Assembly (NCBI RefSeq): GCF_026015295.1
Contig: NZ_JAPDUW010000002.1
Span: forward strand, 103,501 to 167,500
DNA length: 64,000 nucleotides
Source of the DNA: Segatella copri
Lineage (GTDB): Bacteria > Bacteroidota > Bacteroidia > Bacteroidales > Bacteroidaceae
Reading direction: 5' to 3'
The translations under genes and the position numbers were made by a program. Positions 16,383 through 24,120 of this stretch are shown in pieces (within the stretch, counting starts at the first letter, position 1; every line of letters begins with the position of its first letter). The notes beneath the pieces were generated by a model that was given only the letters and a program-made list of their open reading frames with translations, made no database searches and was not told the origin of the DNA.

Positions 16383-17285
16383 CTAATTAGAAGAATTTTC
16401 CCAAGGATTTTTCCACATTTTCTGCTGTGGCCCCGCTTGAGTATGTGCAACAGATGGTGTTTGATTACCGATACTCATATGCGGTCTTTCGTCGTTATAA
16501 AACGCAATAATCCTGGTCAGTTCCTTCTTACATACTTTACGAGTAGGAATTGTCATCCTATAAAGCCATTCCGTTTTTAAAATGCCGTTTGCACGTTCTG
16601 CTATGGCATTCTCCAAAGGATCTCCTGTTTGAGTCATACTTATTTGTGAGCCATGACTTTTTAGGATAGACACATAATTCTGACTGCAATACTGGCTTCC
16701 TCTGTCAGAGTGATGGATGAGTCCTTTTGCAGTTTCTTCATCAATGCTTTTATATGCCATTTTAAGCGCTTCTAATGGATATACAGTTTCTAATGTTGGA
16801 CCAACAGCCCATCCAACGATTTTATGGGAATACAGGTCTGTTATAAGCGAGAGGTAGCACACACCTTCATTGGTTTCAACATAGGTGATGTCACTTGCCC
16901 AAATCTGGTTCGGACGGGTAGGAACTACTCCCTTAATCAAGTTTGGATATTTGCGGTAATTATGGTCGGAATCTGTTGTCTTATAGCGCCTACGGCGCTT
17001 TATACGCACCATGAGCCCATGCTTACGCAGCATCTCAATAAATGCGTCACGACCAGGGAAACAGCCTGTATCCTCAAACATCTGTTTCAATATGGCATGC
17101 AACTTTACAGCTCCTAAGCCAGGATTTGACTTACGATACTCACGTGCCTTTTCAATGATGATAGACTCAATGACATCTTCAGCAAAGCCGTCAGAGACAT
17201 TGCGCTTATTATATGCTTGCCGGGTGAAACCAAACAGCCCACATAGAGTGCCTAAACCTTGGCTCTGGCACTCTGTGCGGAGCAA
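16383..17285 (-). CDS. IS3-family transposase OrfB (DDE integrase)
   Basis: A 300-residue frame with an HTH_21-like start (GLFGFTRQAYNKR) and an rve integrase core from about residue 120. The catalytic triad is visible: Asp in ASDITYVET, Asp in LIHHSDRGSQY, Glu in NAIAERANGILKTEW, with the D-D-35-E spacing and the trailing Lys. The first codon given here is TTG, and the frame is open upstream into the A7 tract at 17306-17312. The active protein is therefore most likely an OrfAB fusion made by -1 frameshifting rather than independent initiation. The core looks intact, so the element may be active. Confidence 0.92.
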   Translation of the reverse strand: MLRTECQSQGLGTLCGLFGFTRQAYNKRNVSDGFAEDVIESIIIEKAREYRKSNPGLGAVKLHAILKQMFEDTGCFPGRDAFIEMLRKHGLMVRIKRRRRYKTTDSDHNYRKYPNLIKGVVPTRPNQIWASDITYVETNEGVCYLSLITDLYSHKIVGWAVGPTLETVYPLEALKMAYKSIDEETAKGLIHHSDRGSQYCSQNYVSILKSHGSQISMTQTGDPLENAIAERANGILKTEWLYRMTIPTRKVCKKELTRIIAFYNDERPHMSIGNQTPSVAHTQAGPQQKMWKNPWENSSN

Positions 17286-17287
17286 GC

Positions 17288-17731
17288 TTACTGTTTGGTA
17301 CCAGATTTTTTTCTCACAGGAATATTGAAGGTTTCTTCTGCGAGGTCAATCATGGTGGAGAATGCCTTAGAGCGAAGCTTCTCTAACTCCAAAGCCTTGC
17401 GGAGACGCTTAATCTCTGCATCTTTCTCTTTCAACTGTTCATTTGTTGTCTTTGCCATATCGTCACGGTTTTGGTCTTCTGGCGGCAAAGATAACAAATC
17501 TTTTTCATTTAAGAACTTATCCATCCAAGAAAATAGCACTGTACGACTGCTTATATAGTATTTCTTGATGATTTCTTCTGCTGGGAGCCCACTCTCCATA
17601 TACTCTCGAACTATCATGATACGATCATCATCTGTAAAAGAGTAGCTATTCAACTCTACCTCACGGGTCTCAAACCAACCAGTGTCCTCATTATACACAC
17701 GTTCAATTCTTGTCTTACGTTTCATTGTCAC
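17288..17731 (-). CDS. IS3-family OrfA (helix-turn-helix protein)
   Basis: A 147-residue protein beginning 12 bases inside the element's inverted-repeat region. Residues 25-75 contain a transposase helix-turn-helix (DDDRIMIVREYMESGLPAEE then IIKKYYISSRTVLFSW). Residues 90-125 form a leucine-zipper-like coiled coil (LKEKDAEIKRLRKALELEKL), the usual multimerisation region of IS3 OrfA. Near the stop the message contains seven consecutive A residues, where ribosomes can slip into orfB. Confidence 0.9.
   Translation of the reverse strand: MTMKRKTRIERVYNEDTGWFETREVELNSYSFTDDDRIMIVREYMESGLPAEEIIKKYYISSRTVLFSWMDKFLNEKDLLSLPPEDQNRDDMAKTTNEQLKEKDAEIKRLRKALELEKLRSKAFSTMIDLAEETFNIPVRKKSGTKQ
17306..17312 (-). 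other. A7 slippery site for programmed -1 frameshift
   Basis: Seven consecutive A on the minus strand lie eight codons before the orfA stop. The orfB frame is exactly -1 relative to orfA and is open from this tract onwards (AAA AAA ATC TGG TAC...). This is the standard arrangement for making the IS3 OrfAB transposase. Confidence 0.8.
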
Positions 17732-17784
17732 TTCTGTTTGTTCCTAAGTGACAACCTTTTTCAGGGAAGTACACTTTCTGTTAT

Positions 17785-17804
17785 GCAACTGATGGTGTTT
17801 GATT
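17785..17804. repeat. 20-bp scrap of a related IS3 transposase 3' end
   Basis: GCAAC(T)GATGGTGTTTGATT matches 16447-16466 in orfB with one mismatch (encoding NQTPSVA on the minus strand). It lies just outside the other end of the element, so a related IS copy probably sat here before. Confidence 0.45.
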
Positions 17805-18003
17805 GCCTTTCATAGCCATTGACGACTATTCTGCTGCCGTGTTGACTGAGGAGCAAAGAGAGCAGCTTCTTGCCCTCTCAGATGACTTGCCCGGCTTGCT
17901 TGAAAGGTTGGATGCCAGGAAACATGTTCGAGACAAGGAAAATAACTTGACAGAGGTGTTGTCGGAGTATTTCCTTAAATCATATCTATCATCAATATTA
18001 TAA
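17803..18003 (+). pseudogene. 5'-truncated small gene beside the IS
   Basis: A 66-codon frame starting with TTG straight after the IS scrap. The protein part TEEQREQLLALSDDLPGLLE looks like a real acidic helical domain; it runs to within ten bases of the next gene's start (18014), on the same strand. I read it as the tail of a gene whose 5' end was lost to IS activity, possibly operonic with the membrane protein gene downstream. Function unknown. Confidence 0.5.
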
Positions 18004-18013
18004 TTGCAATCAA

Positions 18014-19000
18014 ATGATTAAGACATTAAGCGACTACAATCTTTTAGAGAGCGAGGAATTGAAGGATTCCATCAATACGCTCTTCCTGGAGTTGCGTAGC
18101 AAGCTCCCGGAATTCTTTAAGGAGGTTCCTCTACCTACGATTCCTCATGAGGATTACGTGGAAGTTGTCATACCTGCTTCCAAACAGGTTATAATGGAGG
18201 ATTTGGTAGAGTGGTTAGAGAAGAAACTTGGGCTTCACATCCTCTATGCCAGCAAGCAGAACTATGGCAAGCTGTTAAAGGCGGCAGCTTATTCCACATC
18301 GGTGCCCTTTGTATTCCACTATTGCATAAAGCCTAAGGCTGCCAGCTCTGATAAGTGGCGCAACTTCTATAGTTTCCTGTCTGCCCGAATGCCTTGGCTG
18401 AAAAGGAAGGCGCTTGCCGTAAAGGTATGGATCTCCTATGTATATCACAAGATGTATAGAAGTGACAACGGAAGAAAATTCTTTACATTGGTTCTTGTCA
18501 TTTGTATGCTGGTGTTTCAGGTGGTGGACTTTCATGCAGCCAAGGAAGCCTGTTCGTTTCAGGTGGAATGGGCAGCCAAAGGGAAGGCTTTGAGCCTTAC
18601 ACCTTATGATATAGGATTGCCTGGCATTGATGGTAAGGTTGAACTGGATCCCAAGGCGTTCATGGAGAACATCCTTTATCCGTTTCAGACCTCTCTCTGG
18701 GTTTACATGGTGGCTTTGATGATGACGTTGCTGCTGTTTTCCTATAGGCTTGCCGACCTTAATCCTACTCATGGCCGGTATGGTTTATCCGTTCAAGCAG
18801 CTTCCGCCTGTTCCCGGGATGAAAAGCAGGTGGCGCAGCTGGTGAAGGCATGGGGATGGAGTCGCCCGGCGGTGCTGGCTTTTGTTGACCAGCTTCAAAA
18901 GTATGAGATTCTGGAGGTGTGCAACATGGTAACCAGTAAGGTGGTGCATTTGAAGCCCAGCATCTTTAGCTCCGGGCTTTCTCCAACTCCTGGTGGATAG
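18014..19000 (+). CDS. uncharacterised two-helix membrane protein
   Basis: A 328-residue protein with no family I recognise. Residues 1-95 are soluble and mixed alpha/beta. A basic stretch (WLKRKALAVKVWISYVYHKM) precedes the first membrane helix at about residues 155-172 (FFTLVLVICMLVFQVV). A periplasmic loop of about 55 residues follows, and a second helix lies at about 233-252 (VYMVALMMTLLLFSYRLA). The last 70 residues look like a winged-helix domain (DEKQVAQLVKAWGWSRPAVL). A membrane-anchored regulator or a mobilisation accessory protein are possible, since an oriT-like region and relaxase remnant follow. The gene looks intact. Confidence 0.7.
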   Translation: MIKTLSDYNLLESEELKDSINTLFLELRSKLPEFFKEVPLPTIPHEDYVEVVIPASKQVIMEDLVEWLEKKLGLHILYASKQNYGKLLKAAAYSTSVPFVFHYCIKPKAASSDKWRNFYSFLSARMPWLKRKALAVKVWISYVYHKMYRSDNGRKFFTLVLVICMLVFQVVDFHAAKEACSFQVEWAAKGKALSLTPYDIGLPGIDGKVELDPKAFMENILYPFQTSLWVYMVALMMTLLLFSYRLADLNPTHGRYGLSVQAASACSRDEKQVAQLVKAWGWSRPAVLAFVDQLQKYEILEVCNMVTSKVVHLKPSIFSSGLSPTPGG

Positions 19001-19312
19001 CCTCTCTTCAGCCCTCTTTCCTGGAAGATGGGCACGATGGATCAATCTGGTTTTCGGCTTCGGTCAGGTGCCCTGCCATATCAGGAAAACTGCTTCTATC
19101 GAAGGCTCGTTTTCCAGGGGCGCTTGCGCCGGAAACCGCACTTTTTTACATCAGGGGGGAGCCTAATCCCCGGTTTCATGGCTAACGCTTTGAAACACGG
19201 AGGCTTACCTGCCAATTTCTTGGCGACTTCGTGCGGCAAGCCGAGGTAAGCGATTAGGCTTAGGGAAAGTCCCTAAGAACCCTTTAGTTCCTGCTGACAA
19301 ACAATGGAAGTT
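19001..19312. other. oriT-like structured region upstream of the relaxase remnant
   Basis: A gene-free, GC-richer stretch. It holds two perfect inverted repeats: GCTTACCT (19203-19210) with AGGTAAGC (19245-19252), and CTTAGGGA-AAG-TCCCTAAG (19259-19277). Smaller dyads (GGCGCTTGCGCC near 19118) lie upstream. MobV-type relaxases nick an origin of transfer just before their own gene, which is where this lies. A nick site cannot be named from sequence alone. Confidence 0.55.
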
Positions 19313-20114
19313 ATGGCAAAAAAGTACTCGACATTAGAGCCGGAAAAGGTATGACAACCTCTCAGAGCAATGAGTTTCTGCGCAATGCTAATGGTGGCGA
19401 AAGGTTGAAGCGTTGGAGCGGCAACTATGATTCTACTCGCGAGCACCTGAATTTTGAGATTAAGAAAGGTGGGGTGATTTGTGAGGTGGACAAGAAAACA
19501 TCTGTCCCAAAAAGAATCAAGATGCTGCTTGAGGAACGAAAGATTTGGGATTGAAGACGGATGGTCTCAGAATTTACAGCAGTCTTCACAATGACATCGC
19601 TAAGATTAATCAGAAGTATGGTCTGGAGCGTGGTGATAGAATTTCTGAAACAGGAGCCCGGCATCGTTCCACGGAGGAATACCACGCAGAGCTTCGGGAA
19701 AAATTAATGAGTGAGAATGAGCAGCTATCTCAAACCATCGAGGGGCAGCAGACTGTTATCAGGGAGCAGCGCGCTACTTTGAGTGGCTTGGAGAAAGACA
19801 TCAAACATGCCACTGCCAGGTTCAAGGCCCTTCAGACCATGATTGCCAATTTGGAGTCTAAGAAGAATCGGTTGTTGGAGGAGGTTGAGCAACTCAAGCG
19901 AGACCGTGATTCCGGAAAGATTAGTGCAGAAGAGGCAAAGATCAGGCTTGATAGGATTCAGAAGGAACTGGAAGAGGTGGATGAGAAAATTGCTGACAAG
20001 ACTCAAAAACTTCATACTGCAGAGTTACAGCTTGCCCAGTTGCAAACCAAGACCCTCTCGGCTGAGAGAAAGAGTGCTTCACGGTATGAACCCGTGAAAG
20101 CAACTCCCTTGTAG
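19313..20114 (+). pseudogene. MobV/Pre-type relaxase, frameshifted and internally deleted
   Basis: The remnant begins at ATG 19313 (MAKKYST), where the frame ends after 13 codons. A shift of frame continues with DIRAGKGMTTSQSNEFLRNA, the conserved N-terminus of Bacteroidales MobV relaxases, up to 19554 (LLEERKIWD). After a large deletion the C-terminal half resumes from about 19560-20114: KYGLERGDRISETGARHRS, then a long coiled coil (residues with ENEQLSQTIEGQQTVIREQR and LESKKNRLLEEVEQLKRDRD). The histidine-rich catalytic centre between these parts is missing. It cannot nick DNA, but the locus marks a former mobilisable element. Confidence 0.88.
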
Positions 20115-20162
20115 TGCTATTGTCATTTTTGTGACAAAAAACATTAAAATGAGTTGTAAGAG

Positions 20163-20657
20163 TTATAGTAGTTCCCTGGCAATCCAAGCACAAGCCTCTG
20201 CGTCAGCCAGGGCATTATGGTGTTGGGTTAGGTCGTACCCGCAATAAGCAGCTACGGTTTGTAGTTGGTGGTTGGGTAGGAGAGATCCCAACTTTCTTCT
20301 GGAGGCTCGGCATGTGCAATGGAACTCATAATCGGGATAGTCCATCTGATACATTTGGAACACAGACTTCAGGCATCCCTCGTCAAAGGGAGAGTTGTGA
20401 GCCACCAATGGCAATCCCTCAATCTTTGGCTGAATCTCAGCCCATACCTCTGGAAATACCCTGGCGTTCATGGTATCCTCCATGGTTAGTCCATGTACCC
20501 TTGTATTCCAATAGGAATAATACTCAGGCTCTGGCTTGATGAGACTGTAGTAGCTATCCACAATCTCACCATCCCTTACTATCACAATGCCTACGGAGCA
20601 AACGCTGGTTCGTTGCTGGTTGGCAGTCTCAAAATCTATCGCTGCAAAATTCTTCAT
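20163..20657 (-). CDS. DnaQ-like 3'-5' exonuclease (DEDDh)
   Basis: A 164-residue protein from the Met at 20657; the frame is open 54 codons upstream but those residues are not family-like. It is a single RNase-T/DnaQ exonuclease domain with all motifs: FAAIDFETA (ExoI, Asp and Glu), LVAHNSPFDEGCL (ExoII) and HHNALADAEAC (ExoIII, His and Asp, the DEDDh type). Such stand-alone proteins trim DNA or RNA ends. A Bacteroidota-type promoter is not obvious. It is convergent with the relaxase remnant. Confidence 0.9.
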   Translation of the reverse strand: MKNFAAIDFETANQQRTSVCSVGIVIVRDGEIVDSYYSLIKPEPEYYSYWNTRVHGLTMEDTMNARVFPEVWAEIQPKIEGLPLVAHNSPFDEGCLKSVFQMYQMDYPDYEFHCTCRASRRKLGSLLPNHQLQTVAAYCGYDLTQHHNALADAEACAWIARELL

Positions 20658-20829
20658 GAGTGCAAAGTTACTAATTATATATGTATTATCCAAATTTTTA
20701 ATATTTATATATCCATACTGGTATGCCATTTTGCTCCAATTGTCATGACAGTTTTTGACGGAAATCAAGAAATCATACCCTTGACAGCATTTTCTTCCCG
20801 AAAAATTGTGTGCGCACACAAAAAGGCAT

Positions 20830-20838
20830 TATCTTTGC
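20830..20838 (+). promoter_or_regulatory. promoter box of the microprotein pair
   Basis: TATCTTTGC (TAnnTTTG type) about 50 bases before the first microprotein, within TGTGCGCACACA-flanked DNA (20809-20820 is a perfect dyad). It supports transcription across the two tiny genes. Confidence 0.55.
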
Positions 20839-20888
20839 ACTCGAAAAGATTGAATAACGAATAATTAAAGTAAAGAAAGGGTAACATT

Positions 20889-20978
20889 ATGATGGTATTA
20901 GGAATGACATTGGCAGTTGCAGCTGCTCTTTTTGCAGAGGTTGTAAATGTAAACAAGAAGATTAGCCTCGGCAAGTAA
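20889..20978 (+). CDS. microprotein A, 29 residues, membrane-prone
   Basis: A 29-codon frame preceded by AAAGAAAGGG (a purine-rich ribosome site) and a promoter box. The peptide starts MMVLGMTLAVAAALFAEVV and ends in a basic tail (NKKISLGK). It has one hydrophobic helix. A second peptide of the same design starts at 21096: both share MM-(V/I)-LGM-(T/I)-LA, then a valine/alanine stretch and an acidic residue at the same place. Two conserved tandem copies argue for real genes. Too short for family assignment. Candidates are a small membrane regulator or a type I toxin-like peptide. Confidence 0.55.
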   Translation: MMVLGMTLAVAAALFAEVVNVNKKISLGK

Positions 20979-21095
20979 GCAAGCTTTGAGAGGCATCCAT
21001 AGGATGCTTCCAATGAAGCTTCTCTAATGGATATTAGATGAGGTAAAGAAGATGTAGATAAGGATAACAGATTGATATAGAGAAAGGATAAGATT

Positions 21096-21182
21096 ATGAT
21101 GATTTTAGGAATGATTTTAGCTTTGGTCGTTGCAGCATGCGCTGAGTATGGTGCAAGATCCAACATGAAGAACTTCGCTTAA
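21096..21182 (+). CDS. microprotein B, 28 residues, paralogue of A
   Basis: A 28-codon frame, MMILGMILALVVAACAEYG followed by ARSNMKNFA. It matches microprotein A at the first eight positions with only conservative changes, then keeps the hydrophobic helix and the Ala-Glu pair before a short polar tail. It is preceded by GAGAAAGGATAAGATT, similar to the DNA before copy A (AAAGGGTAACATT), and followed by a terminator at 21248. Probably co-transcribed with A. Function unknown. Confidence 0.55.
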   Translation: MMILGMILALVVAACAEYGARSNMKNFA

Positions 21183-21247
21183 CAGGCGATGTTTCATGAA
21201 AATTTGAGAGAATTGTAGAAAGAAGTTTCCATATATATTATAGAGAT

Positions 21248-21295
21248 GGCAGTTGTAGGCGTTTGTGAAGATGCTTGCAGCTGCCTTTTCTTTTT
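21248..21295 (+). terminator. terminator after the microprotein genes
   Basis: GGCAGTTGTAGGC pairs (with G-T wobbles) with GCTTGCAGCTGCC, followed by TTTTCTTTTT. It closes the microprotein transcript before the Sel1 gene promoter. Confidence 0.75.
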
Positions 21296-21331
21296 GTATC
21301 TTTAGGGTGTCGAAATTCAAAATTAAAGTTG

Positions 21332-21340
21332 TACCTTTGC
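21332..21340 (+). promoter_or_regulatory. promoter box of the Sel1 gene
   Basis: TACCTTTGC, a Bacteroidota -7 element, 21 bases before the Sel1 start codon. It follows the microprotein terminator, so the Sel1-thiM-HExxH genes form their own unit. Confidence 0.6.
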
Positions 21341-21361
21341 ACCCAAGTTGAGATTACAGAA

Positions 21362-22006
21362 ATGAAAAAGGAACGTGAAACGGCAAACAAATATCGTCAG
21401 CAAGCTCTTGAAGGAGATTTAATGGCGATGAACAACATGGGTGTCTGCTATGCGCAAGGCATCGGTGTTGTGGAGGATCATGTGATGGCATTTCAGTGGT
21501 ACATGAAGGCTGCTGAACTGGGAGATACTTACGCATGCTACAATGTGGCAGAATGCTACTACCAGGGAGATGGAGTGGAACAGGACTTCGAAAGAGCTCT
21601 TCATTGGTATCTGATTGCAGCAGAGAAAGGAGATGTACAATCACAGGTTAACGCTGCCAATGCATTTTACCTGGGTCAGGGAACTAAAGAAGACCACGTA
21701 AAGGCTCACCAATGGTGGCTGAAAGCTGCTCAAAGGGGACATCTTCAGAGCCAAAAGAATGTAGGTGCCAACTATTGGAATGGAGATGGAGTAGAGAAGG
21801 ATGACAGTTGGGCTGCCTTTTGGTATGAAATGGCAGGTCAGCAAGGTGATGCACAGGCTCAGTTCTCTACCGGATGGTTCTATATGACCGGTACAGGCGT
21901 TAAACAGGACAAGCGCAAGGGACTCAAATGGATTCACAGAGCCACTGCCCAAGGATTTGAGCATGCCAAACAATGGTGCAGGGACAATGGGTACAGTATA
22001 TATTAA
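21362..22006 (+). CDS. Sel1-like (TPR) repeat protein
   Basis: A 214-residue protein from the Met at 21362, just after a promoter box; upstream open codons lie within that promoter and are rejected. It consists of five to six Sel1 repeats of about 36 residues, each with the pattern A-x-x-x-W-Y-x-K-A-A-x-x-G-d and YYQGDGVEQD-like loops (YAQGIGVVED, YLGQGTKEDH, YWNGDGVEKD, YMTGTGVKQD). No signal peptide, so probably cytoplasmic. Sel1 repeats form superhelices for protein binding. It lies directly upstream of thiM, but no functional link is known. Confidence 0.9.
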   Translation: MKKERETANKYRQQALEGDLMAMNNMGVCYAQGIGVVEDHVMAFQWYMKAAELGDTYACYNVAECYYQGDGVEQDFERALHWYLIAAEKGDVQSQVNAANAFYLGQGTKEDHVKAHQWWLKAAQRGHLQSQKNVGANYWNGDGVEKDDSWAAFWYEMAGQQGDAQAQFSTGWFYMTGTGVKQDKRKGLKWIHRATAQGFEHAKQWCRDNGYSIY

Positions 22007-22022
22007 TAATGTAGTGAAACAA

Positions 22023-22778
22023 ATGAAGACAGATTTACGATTGATACAAGAGCAGCAGCCTCTCATACACAACATAACCAATTATGTGGCTATGAACTTT
22101 GTTGCCAACAGCCTATTGGCTATTGGAGCATCACCAATCATGGCGCGTGCCGAGGAAGAAGTGGAGGAAATCAGTAGCAAGAGCAATGCCTTGGCTCTCA
22201 ACCTGGGTGTTCCGGAAAGCACCACTGCTCACTCGATGATACTGGCAGGGGAAGCTGCCATGAAAAAAAGAATTCCTATCGTATTTGATGTGGTTGGAGT
22301 AGGAGCCACCCGCTTTCGTATGGATATAGCATCACAGATTATCCTCAGGTGTCACCCTACAGTCATCAAGGGAAATGCCAGTGAGATTCAGGCATTGTAC
22401 TCTCACCAGATAGGCATGCAGGGAGTGGACAGTCGCCAGGAAACCTATGAGGTTGAGAAACAGGCTAAGAAACTGGCTCAGCAACTTTCCTGTATCATAG
22501 TTGTAACTGGAGCCATAGACTTCATCACGGATGGCGAAAGAATGGCTTATGTTCATGAAGGACATTCCATGATGAGCAAGGTTACTGCAATGGGATGTAC
22601 TGCCACTGGTATCGTTGGGGCATTCCTTGCTGTGAACTCCGATCCTCTGGAAGCATCTTTTCATGCCATGAAAGCCATGGGAATTGCCGGAGAAAGGGCA
22701 GCTTCCCAGTCTAGAGGAACCGGTAGCATGATGATTAACTTCCTCGACGAACTCAGCAATCTTATGGCTTATGACTAG
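22023..22778 (+). CDS. thiM: hydroxyethylthiazole kinase
   Basis: A 251-residue enzyme from the Met at 22023, 16 bases after the Sel1 gene. It phosphorylates 4-methyl-5-(2-hydroxyethyl)thiazole with ATP in thiamine salvage. Family motifs are present: PLIHNITNYVAMNFVANSLL at the start (substrate site), DVVGVGATRFR, IKGNASEIQAL, VVTGAIDFITDG and the nucleotide/catalytic AMGCTATGIVGAF with the active-site Cys. The length is normal. No other thiamine genes or TPP riboswitch are visible nearby, so this is a stand-alone salvage enzyme. The next gene overlaps its end by eight bases. Confidence 0.92.
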   Translation: MKTDLRLIQEQQPLIHNITNYVAMNFVANSLLAIGASPIMARAEEEVEEISSKSNALALNLGVPESTTAHSMILAGEAAMKKRIPIVFDVVGVGATRFRMDIASQIILRCHPTVIKGNASEIQALYSHQIGMQGVDSRQETYEVEKQAKKLAQQLSCIIVVTGAIDFITDGERMAYVHEGHSMMSKVTAMGCTATGIVGAFLAVNSDPLEASFHAMKAMGIAGERAASQSRGTGSMMINFLDELSNLMAYD

Positions 22779-23085
22779 GATTATCAAAATCAAGAGACGT
22801 TCCTTCATGAAAAGCTTCATTGCAATCAATCTCTTTGGCATGATTGTTACTTGCGAAGATCTTTCTAAAGTGGAACTCAACCATGAGCTCATACATACGG
22901 CCCAAGCAAGGGAGTTGTTGTATATCCCATTCTACCTCTGGTACATCATAGAATGGTTTTTCTTATATCTCAGATATCGGGATTGGATGCGGGCATATTA
23001 CAACATCAGGTTTGAAAAGGAAGCCTATGCTCACCAAGAAGACCTGGAATATTTAAATCGAAGGAAGCATTATTGCTATAGATGA
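22771..23085 (+). CDS. tiny HExxH-motif membrane-associated protein
   Basis: A 104-residue protein overlapping the thiM end by eight bases. It contains HELIH at about residues 38-42, the zinc-protease signature HExxH, followed by a hydrophobic segment (LLYIPFYLWYIIEWFFLYLR) and a later KEAYAHQ, where a gluzincin third ligand Glu could sit. A Met at residue 13 is an alternative start. It is far smaller than usual metalloproteases; similar short Bacteroidota proteins have been given unrelated names. Either a minimal membrane zincin or a zinc-binding relative without activity. Confidence 0.65.
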   Translation: MTRIIKIKRRSFMKSFIAINLFGMIVTCEDLSKVELNHELIHTAQARELLYIPFYLWYIIEWFFLYLRYRDWMRAYYNIRFEKEAYAHQEDLEYLNRRKHYCYR

Positions 23086-23109
23086 TGTTACGTGGTGCCA
23101 TAATCTTGC

Positions 23110-23133
23110 TATTCCCCAGTTTTTTGGGGAATA
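23110..23133. terminator. hairpin after the HExxH gene
   Basis: TATTCCCCA and TGGGGAATA flank a short T-rich loop; arms are perfect over nine bases. No strong T-run follows, so termination strength is uncertain. Confidence 0.5.
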
Positions 23134-23327
23134 GTTCTACACCTTTTCCCCAAATTCCACAGGGGTAATTTATGGCGCACAAATTATAAGTCTCTGTATA
23201 TCAAGCTTATCATCTTTTCTATTATCTTTTGGCATGCAGGTTGCAACTATGAATAGCGGGTTCGATAATGAATCCACAAAACAGAGTAAATAACAATAAA
23301 TAGTAACAATTTAAAACAGATAAGATT

Positions 23328-23660
23328 ATGAAGAAGTTCGTTTTTGCAGCTATCGCAGCTATGGTAATGGTTTCAGTAAGCAACGTATTTGCATCAAGCA
23401 AAATGATGATAGATAATTCTGAAGTAGTTCCAGTTGATACAGTAGCACCTGAAACTCCAAAGGATTCAGCAGAGATCAGCACACCTGTTTTGCCTCAGGC
23501 GGGTGCAGAGGATTCTACAGAGCAGGCGACTCCTGCAGAGACAACAGCAGAGTCTGTAGAAACAACCCAATCTGAGCAGCCAGCTGAGGTTCAGGAGACT
23601 CCACAGAAGAACGCCCAGCAGGAGTCAACAGAGATAGAACAGGCTGCTGTTTCAGAGTAA
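23328..23660 (+). CDS. secreted acidic low-complexity protein
   Basis: A 110-residue protein. Residues 1-23 are a clear signal peptide (AAIAAMVMVSVSNVFASS). The mature part is almost entirely Thr, Glu, Gln, Pro, Ala and Ser with no Cys, Trp or Arg, so it is probably disordered. It has no lipobox. It stands alone between a hairpin and a strong terminator. A cell-envelope linker or stress-related periplasmic protein is conceivable. Function unknown. Confidence 0.75.
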   Translation: MKKFVFAAIAAMVMVSVSNVFASSKMMIDNSEVVPVDTVAPETPKDSAEISTPVLPQAGAEDSTEQATPAETTAESVETTQSEQPAEVQETPQKNAQQESTEIEQAAVSE

Positions 23661-23688
23661 CAAATATCTGATTTTCAATATAATTAAA

Positions 23689-23732
23689 ACGCAGAGGTCT
23701 GCTGGCAGTAATGCCGGCAGATTTCTGCGTTT
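23689..23732 (+). terminator. strong terminator
   Basis: AACGCAGA...CTGC-T-GGC and GCC-G-GCAG...TCTGCGTT form a long hairpin with an AT-rich tail, right after the secreted low-complexity protein gene. Confidence 0.85.
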
Positions 23733-24120
23733 AATTTAATACATCTAATTATTCTTAAAAAAACTTGATAACCCATCTTATAATAAAGTAAATTATGTAT
23801 TTTTGCATATCATAATTAAGATTAAAGCTATGACAAAGGTTTGTTTTCGCTGATTTTAACTGGCTCGGCAAAGCGGAGCTGGTAGGGGAGTTGTGCTATG
23901 AAAAAAACTGCCAAAATCTAGGATTTCGTTAGGAATCTTTAAATTTTTCACCAAAGGCTGCTGCAATGTGGGCTAAATTTGCTATGGAAAAACAAGGGAG
24001 GATGAAAGGATATTGAATGGATTATAGCATGAAAATAGTTAAAGAAATATATAAAAGTCAAGTTTATTGCGTAAAAAACAAGACTTTTATTAACTTTGCA
24101 CTCGAAAATAGGAGATAAAC
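23733..24120. other. gene-free region with an orphan promoter
   Basis: No gene found. TATTTTTGC at about 23798 looks like a promoter box and is followed by ATGACAAAGG, but that frame stops after seven codons; probably the start of a deleted gene. At 24091-24099 a TAACTTTGC box lies 22 bases before the AbiEi gene and is its likely promoter. Confidence 0.45.

Larger units (their letters stand above)
16171..17764 (-). mobile_element. IS3-family insertion sequence
   Basis: The ends carry imperfect inverted repeats: GTGAAAAAGTTGTCACC at 16171-16187 and its counterpart (reverse complement CTGAAAAAGGTTGTCACTTA) at 17745-17764. Between them are two overlapping-frame genes, orfA and orfB, with a DDE transposase. 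No clear target-site duplication is visible, which suggests a rearranged flank or slightly different ends. About 190 bases between the orfB stop and the end hold five phased repeats. Confidence 0.85.

Noticed and set aside
19028..19249. 73-codon frame
   Set aside because: It lies wholly in the oriT-like inverted-repeat region; the GC-rich structure explains the open frame.
20765..21166. 133-codon minus-strand frame with hydrophobic stretches
   Set aside because: It is the antisense image of the two tandem microprotein genes; its internal similarity comes from their duplication.
21957..22022. Longer start for thiM
   Set aside because: The extra 22 codons lie inside the end of the Sel1 gene and are not thiM-like; Met 22023 matches family starts.
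21800..22100. TPP riboswitch before thiM
   Set aside because: The upstream DNA is the Sel1 coding sequence with no CTGAGA/ACCTGA-type TPP core.
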